From: J054 sp964613615
Lineage (GTDB): Bacteria > Pseudomonadota > Gammaproteobacteria > Steroidobacterales > GCA-2729495
Assembly (NCBI GenBank): GCA_964613615.1
Contig: CAZTIB010000074.1
Location: forward strand, 1-15,007
Direction of reading: 5' to 3'
Length of the DNA stretch: 15,007 bases
Shown here: one piece after another, positions 5,884-11,254 of the stretch
Numbering within the stretch: the first letter of the stretch is position 1
Layout: each line of letters opens with the position of its first letter
The notes under the pieces: generated by a model
What the model saw: only the letters and a program-made list of their open reading frames with translations
The model's database searches: none
Told to the model about the DNA's origin: nothing
Translations under genes and position numbers: made by a program

Positions 5884-6855
5884 TTAGTCTTGCACGAAGT
5901 CGATAATCGCCTGGCTCAATACTGCGCGATAGTTCTCGTCGTCAAAGCGTGGCAGCTGCTGGTAACGGCCATCAGGTATAGCCGGCGTGATTTCCTCCGT
6001 GACCGGGCGCAGCGGGTCATCTTCCGCAGCAATGCATAGCACCGGTTGCTGAACCAGCGGCAGGCGTTCTTCGGCGGGGTAGGCAAACGCAGCCCGATAA
6101 GCCAGATGATACGTCGTCGCCGCCTTCAATACTTCTACCACCCAATCGTGCAGGGGTCCCGGGGGCGGCAGGCCAACATCCCGAAGGTGGGCTTTGTCGC
6201 TGGCATACCAGGGAAAAAAGATGTATTGGTCACGGCAGAACATGAACGCCTTCACCAGGTGCGTGCCCGAGAGATTCGGCTCGAACGGGTGCGCATAGGT
6301 AGCAATCAACTCCTCGCGTTCCGCCTCGGTAAAGATCGCGACGCCATCCTGGATCAATCGGCTCACTCGATGCGGCGCCAGCAGTGCCAGCTCTGACCCG
6401 ATACAAGCGCCAGTATGGGATCCGTAAAATGCCGCGCGTTCAACCTGCATTGCATCCAGGAACTCGAGTATTCCCCGGCTGTAGGCCTCAATATCCGGGT
6501 TGGCGAGCGGCAAGGGCGAACTGTCGCCGTTGCCTGGCGTGTCGGGCGACAGTACCCGGAAGTTTTCGGCCAGGCGGCGAATCAGTGCTTCGAGTTGCTT
6601 GGAACTGCCCGGAGAGGCATGCAGCAATACGATGGTGGGCCCCTGCCCAGCATAGCGGTAGTGCACCTGGCCGAAAGACACGTCGACAAAGCCGCGACGA
6701 ATCTCGGCGTCGGCACCCGATTCTTCTTTGGACGCTGGAGAAGTACTGGTGCTGGTCATTTCGGCTTTACTGCCATCGCTATAAACGGAACCTGCAATGG
6801 TTGCCAGTGTAGCTAAAGAAACGCTACTTGAAAGAAACTCGCGACGATCGTTCAT
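5884..6855 (-). CDS. Tat-type alpha/beta hydrolase with His at the nucleophile elbow
   Basis: The protein has 323 residues. The N-terminus MNDRREFLSSSVSLATLATIAGS has a twin-arginine motif (RREFL) and a hydrophobic stretch, so export by Tat is likely. The fold markers are LLHASPGSS (77-85, oxyanion region), SPDTPGNGDSSPLP (103-116) and the elbow YGSHTGACIG (144-153). In most members the elbow is G-x-S/D/C-x-G; here it is G145-S-H147-T-G149, with His in the nucleophile position. The acid candidate is Asp280 in AAEDDPLRP. The usual catalytic His near the C-terminus is not evident (LPRFDDENYRAVL). A clade of bacterial alpha/beta hydrolases with a G-x-H-T-G elbow exists as far as I recall, with function unsettled. 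AGAGG about 10 bases upstream supports the start. It is transcribed away from the YciI operon, with A/B repeats between. Confidence 0.85.
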   Translation of the reverse strand: MNDRREFLSSSVSLATLATIAGSVYSDGSKAEMTSTSTSPASKEESGADAEIRRGFVDVSFGQVHYRYAGQGPTIVLLHASPGSSKQLEALIRRLAENFRVLSPDTPGNGDSSPLPLANPDIEAYSRGILEFLDAMQVERAAFYGSHTGACIGSELALLAPHRVSRLIQDGVAIFTEAEREELIATYAHPFEPNLSGTHLVKAFMFCRDQYIFFPWYASDKAHLRDVGLPPPGPLHDWVVEVLKAATTYHLAYRAAFAYPAEERLPLVQQPVLCIAAEDDPLRPVTEEITPAIPDGRYQQLPRFDDENYRAVLSQAIIDFVQD

Positions 6856-6891
6856 CCTTGTTTGCCTCTAGCGTTTCGATTCTGGAATATA

Positions 6892-6950
6892 GGGGTCGAA
6901 CCGAATTTCCCCGCCCATGTTCGGGAATATAGACCCGGCACCTTTTACGG
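6892..6950. repeat. Composite A/B REP-like element, copy 2
   Basis: This is a near-exact copy (58/59) of 3087-3145: A half-site, spacer GCCCATGTTCGGG, reversed B half-site ATAGACCCGGCACCTTTT. It lies 36 bases upstream of the minus-strand hydrolase start, so it occupies that gene's promoter region. Confidence 0.85.
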
Positions 6951-6980
6951 ACGGCAATTTCTGGGCGCTGGCTGACCCTG

Positions 6981-7002
6981 GTAAATAAACCCGGTACCTT
7001 TT
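6981..7002 (-). repeat. Lone B-type half-site
   Basis: GTAAATAAACCCGGTACCTTTT resembles the reversed B half-site (AAATAGACCCGGCACCTTTT) with a few substitutions. It lies 30 bases after the composite A/B element, in the gap between the divergent hydrolase and YciI genes. No left partner is seen. Confidence 0.65.
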
Positions 7003-7030
7003 CCTGGTCTTTGCGCGTCGGAAAAATGCA

Positions 7031-7072
7031 TTAACAGGTTGTTTTTATTAGTCTATTTAACATAGCCATAAT
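7031..7072 (+). promoter_or_regulatory. Candidate promoter region of the YciI/FAD oxidase/membrane protein operon
   Basis: This is a conspicuously AT-rich block in GC-rich DNA, 58-99 bases before the YciI start. CATAAT (7067-7072) matches five of six bases of the -10 consensus, with a weak TTTATT 17 bases upstream (7044-7049). TTAACA (7031-7036) is another possible -35 box. No regulator site is recognisable. Confidence 0.35.
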
Positions 7073-7129
7073 TCGGGCAAGGGCGGGTGCGAGAATCTAC
7101 GCGAGCCAGTGAATTTATCGAGCCCCGCC

Positions 7130-7417
7130 ATGCTGTACTTCGTCTACCTGGAAGACATTGCCGACAACGCCGGCATTCGCGCCGAACTGCTTGACCAGCA
7201 CATGCAGCACATCGGTGCCTTTGTGGATCACATCAAGCTGGGCGGGCCCGTGATGCGGGCCGACGGTGAAGCCCAGGCAGGCGGCATCCTGGTGCTGGAA
7301 GCCGATTCCGAAGCAGCCGTGCGGGATATGATTAACGCTGATCCCTACTTCAAGGCCGGTCTGTGGCAAGACATCAAGATTCATCCGTTCAAGGAAATCC
7401 TGAACGGGTGGAAATGA
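7130..7417 (+). CDS. YciI-like (YCII-domain) protein
   Basis: The protein has 95 residues, numbered from ATG 7130 (MLYFVYLED); an in-frame GTG at 7109 would add seven unsupported residues. The YCII domain is a small ferredoxin-like fold. Family features visible are the N-terminal beta strand, a His-containing helix (LLDQHMQHIGAF), the turn GGPVMRADG, the strand GGILVLEADS and the conserved DPYFKAGLWQDIKIHPF near the end. Biochemical roles of the family are mostly unknown; some relatives are fused to or adjacent to oxidoreductases or sigma factors. Its stop overlaps the start of the FAD oxidase (ATGA at 7414-7417), which implies translational coupling and a shared task. It is the first gene of a three-gene operon. 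Confidence 0.88.
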   Translation: MLYFVYLEDIADNAGIRAELLDQHMQHIGAFVDHIKLGGPVMRADGEAQAGGILVLEADSEAAVRDMINADPYFKAGLWQDIKIHPFKEILNGWK

Positions 7418-9003
7418 CCGCACTACCTGCAGCACAACTCGTTGCTGACCTGCGGGCCCAACTGGGCGCGGCGCAGGTCATCACCGATGCCGGGCAGCGC
7501 GAACTGGCGTCCACCGACTTCTATTCAGCGGGTACGCCCTGCACGGCCATTATTCGTCCAACAAGTACCACTGCCCTGGCCGAAGCGGCGGCCCTGATCA
7601 CCAGCGCCGGCTACGCCTTGATACCGCGCGGCGGCGGCATGTCTTACACGGGCGGCTACACGCCCACGCGCGTCCACACCGTGACGGTGGACCTGGGTGA
7701 TATGGCCGCGATTGTCGCCGTCAATCCGGGTGACATGACGCTTACCGTGCAGGCCGGCGCCACGTGGGAGACCGTTTACGACGCCCTGAAACCCCACGGC
7801 CTGCGCGTGCCCTTTTTTGGCACGTTCTCTGGCCGACTCGCCACCGTCGGTGGCGGCCTGTCGAATGGCGCTGTGTTCTTTGGCACGGCCCGCTATGGCT
7901 GCGCGGCGGATCACGTATTGGGCCTTGAAGTGGTGTGCGCCGACGGCCGGGTGCTGCGCACGGGCCAGGCCGCGTTAAAGAACGGCAAAGCCTTTTATCG
8001 CACGCACGGACCTGACCTGACCGGGCTCTTCCTGCACGACTGCGGCGCCCTGGGCATCAAGACCGAAGCGACTTTCCGGCTGATCGAAATGCCCAAAGGC
8101 AATGAGTCGGTGTCTTTTGCGCTGCCGGATGCGACGTCGGCGGCCGCCGCGCTGTCGGCTGTGGCACGTGCCGGCGTCGCCGAAGATGCCTATGTGTTCG
8201 ATCCCGAATCCACCGCACGAAACATGGATGCCGGCAGCCTTGGCAGCGACCTGAAACGGCTGGGCAGCATTGTGACGGGCCAGGGCAGCACACTGGCCGG
8301 CCTGAAAGCCGGTGCCAAAGTGGTGCGCGCCGGCAAAAAGGTGGTGCCCGAGGGGGCCTACTCCCTGCACGCGGTGTGCGCGGGGCGCAGCGAGGCCGCC
8401 GTCCGCGCCGATGCAGACCGCTGCCGGGAACTGGTCAGCAGTTGCGGCGGCAGCGAGATTCCGAACTCCATACCGGTGGCTGTGCGCGCCGCACCGTTCG
8501 ACAACCTGAACGGTGTGCTTGGTCCGGACGGCGAGCGCTGGGCCGCACTGAATGCCAAGGTCACGCACAGCGATGCAACCACGGTCATCGACGGCTTCGC
8601 CGCCATCGTGGCCCGCCACCAGGCCGAACTGGATGCCCACAGCGTGACGACGTCCACCTTGTTTATTGCGATGGACACGCATGCCTTCAGCTTCGAGCCG
8701 GTGTTTCACTGGCCCGATCGCTGGCTGCCGCCGCACAAGGCGGTGCCCGATGCCAAACACCTGGCATCCCTGACCGAGCCTGCGGCCAACCCGAAGGCCG
8801 CTGAACTTGTCGCCAGGCTACGCGCCGAAACCATTGAACTGTTTACCGAGCTGGGTGCGGCGTCGAACCAGATCGGGCGCACCTATCCGTGGCGCGACAA
8901 CCTGGAAACGGGCGCCGGCGAGCTTTTTGATGCCTTGAAGGCCCACCTGGATCCGCAGAACGTGATGAACCCCGGTGTGCTGGCGCGACGCGCCGAAGAT
9001 TGA
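7414..9003 (+). CDS. FAD-linked oxidase/dehydrogenase (FAD_binding_4, VAO/PCMH fold)
   Basis: The protein has 529 residues, numbered from ATG 7414, chosen because it overlaps the YciI stop as ATGA. The N-terminal half is the PCMH-type FAD domain: RPTSTTALAEAAAL (48-61), PRGGGMSYTGGYTP (71-84, pyrophosphate-binding loop), VQAGATWETVYDAL (112-125) and GRLATVGGGLSNGA (140-153). The C-terminal half is the substrate-binding cap, ending in LDPQNVMNPGVL, typical of FAD-linked oxidases and of the glycolate oxidase GlcD and D-lactate dehydrogenase relatives. No signal peptide is seen, so it should be cytoplasmic. No His typical of covalent FAD attachment stands out in the first FAD loop. The substrate is unknown; members oxidise hydroxy acids, alcohols or phenols. 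The following membrane protein gene starts within its stop codon, which suggests a membrane electron acceptor or anchor. Confidence 0.88.
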   Translation: MTALPAAQLVADLRAQLGAAQVITDAGQRELASTDFYSAGTPCTAIIRPTSTTALAEAAALITSAGYALIPRGGGMSYTGGYTPTRVHTVTVDLGDMAAIVAVNPGDMTLTVQAGATWETVYDALKPHGLRVPFFGTFSGRLATVGGGLSNGAVFFGTARYGCAADHVLGLEVVCADGRVLRTGQAALKNGKAFYRTHGPDLTGLFLHDCGALGIKTEATFRLIEMPKGNESVSFALPDATSAAAALSAVARAGVAEDAYVFDPESTARNMDAGSLGSDLKRLGSIVTGQGSTLAGLKAGAKVVRAGKKVVPEGAYSLHAVCAGRSEAAVRADADRCRELVSSCGGSEIPNSIPVAVRAAPFDNLNGVLGPDGERWAALNAKVTHSDATTVIDGFAAIVARHQAELDAHSVTTSTLFIAMDTHAFSFEPVFHWPDRWLPPHKAVPDAKHLASLTEPAANPKAAELVARLRAETIELFTELGAASNQIGRTYPWRDNLETGAGELFDALKAHLDPQNVMNPGVLARRAED

Positions 9004-9662
9004 TGCTGCTGCATACCCTGCTGGTCGCGCACATCGCCGTGCTGGGCTACTGGCTCGGTTCGGAACTGGTGATCAACGCGAACTTTCGCTTTGTTACGCG
9101 CGCGGCCGGCCAGCCCTTCAGCGAACGCGATCGCCTGCTCGATCACGTGCTGGATGTGGACCAGCACGTGCGTTACGCGCTGATCCTGCAAACCGGGCTT
9201 GGCACCGCCCTCGCCGCGCTGCTCGGCTACGTTCCCGGCGGCAACCTGGTTGCGATGGCCGCCGGCGTGGCGGCCATCGCCTGGCTCGTGCTGGTGGAAG
9301 CCACGCATCGCCTGCGCAAGACACCCGCCGGCCGCTGGCTGGAGACGCTCGACGGCGTCGTGCGTTACTCAGTGATGCTCGTGCTGGTGGTGGTGGGTGG
9401 CGGCGCGCTGGCCGGCGCCTGGCCGTTGGCCACGTGGCTCGCCATCAAGCTCGCCCTGTTTGCGGGCGTGATCCTGTGCGGGCTGGGCATACGCCTTGCC
9501 ATCGTGCGCTACTACCTGACGTGGCGCGATATCGAGCAGGCGGGTTCCACGCCCAGCAGCGAGCGCGAACTCTGGCAGCGATACTGGAACGCGACGGCCG
9601 TGCTCATTGTGCTATGGGTGCTGATCGCCGGCATCGTAGGGCTGAGCCTGCTCAAACCCTGA
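9003..9662 (+). CDS. Polytopic membrane protein with conserved-looking His, possible haem-b partner of the FAD oxidase
   Basis: The protein has 219 residues. ATG 9003-9005 overlaps the upstream TGA (9001-9003) by one base, so translation is coupled to the FAD oxidase. About six hydrophobic helices are visible: roughly 5-26, 56-76, 83-100, 121-140, 143-169 and 196-216. His residues lie in helix 1 (His10), at the start of helix 2 (His48, His55) and at the end of helix 3 (His102), an arrangement that could ligate haem b, though this is inference. Charged loops include FRFVTRAAGQPFSERDRL and LTWRDIEQAGSTPSSEREL. I do not recognise the family with certainty; it may be a cytochrome-like or CopD-like integral protein. 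Gene order YciI, FAD oxidase, membrane protein suggests electrons from the flavoprotein pass to the membrane. A perfect A/A REPIN begins 55 bases after the stop. Confidence 0.8.
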   Translation: MLLHTLLVAHIAVLGYWLGSELVINANFRFVTRAAGQPFSERDRLLDHVLDVDQHVRYALILQTGLGTALAALLGYVPGGNLVAMAAGVAAIAWLVLVEATHRLRKTPAGRWLETLDGVVRYSVMLVLVVVGGGALAGAWPLATWLAIKLALFAGVILCGLGIRLAIVRYYLTWRDIEQAGSTPSSERELWQRYWNATAVLIVLWVLIAGIVGLSLLKP

Positions 9663-9716
9663 CGGCCCTGGCCTGCGCGACGGTTCCTGGCTAGCCGGCC
9701 CGGCGTCGGATAAGAA

Positions 9717-9800
9717 TATAGGGGTCGAACCGAATTTCCCCTGCAATGCGCCAGACTGATGGTGCGAAACTGGGCGGGGAAATTCGGTTCGACCCCTATA
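9717..9800. repeat. A/A REPIN with perfect 25-bp inverted ends
   Basis: The left arm (9717-9741) begins TATAGGGGTCGAACCG and ends AATTTCCCC. The right arm (9776-9800) is its exact reverse complement, ending CGGTTCGACCCCTATA. The 34-base core between them is not repeated elsewhere in the window. It is the most complete symmetric copy of the A type and has the size and form of a REPIN mobilised by a RAYT. It separates the FAD oxidase operon from the small membrane protein gene. Confidence 0.9.
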
Positions 9801-9848
9801 CCGGCCGCAGCCAACCATCTTGATACAATCCTGGCATCGTTAACTGCG

Positions 9849-9888
9849 GACTCAGCGCCCCACGGTGGCCGTTTTCGGGCGCTGAGTC
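9849..9888. other. Strong hairpin upstream of the small membrane protein
   Basis: GACTCAGCGCCC (9849-9860) and GGGCGCTGAGTC (9877-9888) are perfect 12-bp inverted repeats with a 16-base loop. There is no T-tract after it and it does not match the A or B repeats. It ends 11 bases before ATG 9900 and 26 before ATG 9915, so it would lie in the leader RNA. Confidence 0.6.
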
Positions 9889-9914
9889 TGTGGCCCCTTA
9901 TGTGGCTGGCGGGC

Positions 9915-10148
9915 ATGAATAGATTCGCGAACGGGTGCATTAACTTCATTAGCGGTGTTGCCGTCGTCATCGGCACATTGGTCGTGATCTGGGAATCTTT
10001 CACGATGTACTACCTGATCACCGGGCGAATACAGGCGGGTGACGAGTACCCACCTCTGAGCGCGGCCGCCATGTTGTTCGCCATTGGCATGGTGTTGCTG
10101 GTAGCGGGGTTCGTGGCGCGAAGACTTGCGGCCCGGCGAAACGCTTAG
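9915..10148 (+). CDS. Small two-helix membrane protein of unknown function
   Basis: The protein has 77 residues, numbered from ATG 9915 (MNRFANGCINF); an in-frame ATG at 9900 would add MWLAG. The still longer frame to 9759 runs through the right arm of the REPIN and is unlikely. Two hydrophobic helices are visible, about 9-32 (INFISGVAVVIGTLVVIW, then YYLITG) and 48-68 (LSAAAMLFAIGMVLLVAGFV), joined by a short polar loop with GDEYPP, and the protein ends in an Arg-rich tail RRLAARRNA (positive, probably cytoplasmic). I do not recognise it. It lies 140 bases before napE on the same strand, with a possible promoter between, so it need not belong to the nap operon. Neither start has a convincing ribosome binding site. 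Confidence 0.5.
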   Translation: MNRFANGCINFISGVAVVIGTLVVIWESFTMYYLITGRIQAGDEYPPLSAAAMLFAIGMVLLVAGFVARRLAARRNA

Positions 10149-10186
10149 GGGGCAACACAGTCGGTGCGGTGCGTAAATAGATTTTC

Positions 10187-10220
10187 TTGGGTTCGGTCAG
10201 AACCGTAGGTACACTATAAG
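10187..10220 (+). promoter_or_regulatory. Candidate nap operon promoter
   Basis: TTGGGT (10187-10192) and TACACT (10210-10215) are 17 bases apart and weakly resemble sigma-70 boxes; TATAAG (10215-10220) is a better -10 box but has a poor -35. GGTTC-GGTCA-GAACC (10190-10204) is a small inverted repeat within the region. No clear FNR (TTGAT-N4-ATCAA) or NarP-type site is seen. Confidence 0.3.
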
Positions 10221-10288
10221 TTGAATTCGTGTTATTCGGCTGGCGGACTCTGCGTATGTTTTACGCCCAGCGAGCCGGGGGATTTAAT

Positions 10289-10462
10289 ATGAGTGCCAGT
10301 GGTTCTGACCAAGACCATGTGCTGACGAAACGGGGTGAGCGCAGGGTCTTCCTGTTCGTCGCCGTGTTCCTGTTTCCCGCTCTGTCCGTCATTTTGATCG
10401 GTGGTTACGGGTTCCTGATCTGGATCCTGCAAATGATATTCGGCCCGCCGAGCCCCGGCTGA
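10289..10462 (+). CDS. napE: NapE, small membrane protein of the periplasmic nitrate reductase operon
   Basis: The protein has 57 residues. ATG 10289 (MSASGSDQDHV) is preferred, with GGGGG about 6 bases upstream; an in-frame GTG at 10229 would add 20 poorly supported residues. It has a polar, charged N-terminus (TKRGERR), one long hydrophobic helix (about 23-50) and the typical ending GGYGFLIWILQMIFGPPSPG, which is the NapE signature. NapE is an inner-membrane protein present in many nap operons; its role is not established, and proposals include helping assembly or electron transfer around NapC. The napF start follows three bases after the stop. Confidence 0.88.
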   Translation: MSASGSDQDHVLTKRGERRVFLFVAVFLFPALSVILIGGYGFLIWILQMIFGPPSPG

Positions 10463-10465
10463 CGG

Positions 10466-10966
10466 ATGGACACCCAGATCAATTCGTCGCGACGAAATCT
10501 GCTGCGGGGATTGGCGCCGTCGGCGCCACAGCCTGTGCGGCCGCCGGGTGCCGTTGCGGAGTCGCTATTCACCGACGGCTGTACCGCATGTGGCGAGTGT
10601 GTCGATGCTTGCCCGCAAGGCATCCTGTTCAGCGGGTCCGGCGGCTTTCCCGAGCTTAGCTTCCGCAATGCCGAGTGCACGTTTTGCGCACGCTGCATCG
10701 ATGCGTGTTCTGCCGACGTACTGCAGCATGCCGTGCAGCCGCCATGGCGCCTGCAACTCAGAGTCCGCGAACGCTGTCTCGCAGTGCGCCAGGTCATCTG
10801 CCAGACCTGCGGCGACGCCTGCGACGCCGAGGCCATTCGCTTCCGGCCGCAGTTGGGCCAGGTAGCGACCCCTGAAATCAGTGCAGGGCCCTGCACCGGC
10901 TGTGGCGCCTGCGTTGCAGCGTGCCCGGAGGACGCGCTGGAGGTGATTGCCGATGATCGGCGATGA
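10466..10966 (+). CDS. napF: NapF, iron-sulfur protein for NapA maturation
   Basis: The protein has 166 residues and is a cytoplasmic ferredoxin-type protein thought to help insert or activate the Fe-S cluster of NapA before Tat export. It begins with the NapF-specific SSRRNLLRG (7-15). Sixteen Cys fall into four groups: 39/42/45/49 (CTACGECVDACP), 71/74/77/81 (CTFCARCIDACS), 104/112/115/119 and 143/146/149/153 (CTGCGACVAACP). NapF with four loosely bound 4Fe-4S clusters is described in Rhodobacter. The start is three bases after napE and the end overlaps napD by 14 bases, so it is part of the nap operon. Length is normal for the family. Confidence 0.92.
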   Translation: MDTQINSSRRNLLRGLAPSAPQPVRPPGAVAESLFTDGCTACGECVDACPQGILFSGSGGFPELSFRNAECTFCARCIDACSADVLQHAVQPPWRLQLRVRERCLAVRQVICQTCGDACDAEAIRFRPQLGQVATPEISAGPCTGCGACVAACPEDALEVIADDRR

Positions 10967-11216
10967 ATTTCACGTAGCCAGCTACGTGGTCCGGACCCGG
11001 CCCGAAGATGCGGCGCAGGTGGCACAAAGCCTTGTGGCGATATCCGGCCTCGAGGTGCATGCAGTAGAGCACGGCAAGCTCATCGTGACGGCAGAGGCCC
11101 GCAGTGCTCGTGATCTTGCACATACCGCCGACGCCATCACGGCGGTCGATTCCGTATTAACGGTGGCACCCGTGTACCACGAGTATTCGGGTGCCGCACA
11201 GTCCGCGGCCGAGTAG
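10953..11216 (+). CDS. napD: NapD, cytoplasmic chaperone for the NapA signal peptide
   Basis: The protein has 87 residues. ATG 10953 is decided by a near-perfect ribosome binding site GGAGGTGA (10939-10946), which lies inside napF; the gene overlaps napF by 14 bases in another frame. NapD folds as a ferredoxin-like beta-alpha-beta sandwich, binds the twin-arginine signal of NapA and prevents export before the cofactors are loaded. The visible pattern fits: FHVASYVVRTRPE (6-18), ISGLEVHAVEHGKLIVTAEA (32-51), a helix ARDLAHTADAITAV and the last strand VLTVAPVYHEY. It is followed 38 bases later by napA. Confidence 0.9.
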   Translation: MIGDEFHVASYVVRTRPEDAAQVAQSLVAISGLEVHAVEHGKLIVTAEARSARDLAHTADAITAVDSVLTVAPVYHEYSGAAQSAAE

Positions 11217-11254
11217 CCGCGCCCGCAACAGTTACAACCGAAGACGGTACTCCA

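Noticed and set aside
7975..8760. Minus-strand open frame of 261 codons within the FAD oxidase
   Set aside because: It is antisense to a well-supported gene, without recognisable motifs or a ribosome binding site.
9759..9914. N-terminal extension of the small membrane protein back to 9759
   Set aside because: It would translate the right arm of the A/A REPIN and the 12-bp hairpin; the extra residues are not membrane-like or conserved in appearance. ATG 9915 or 9900 is more likely.
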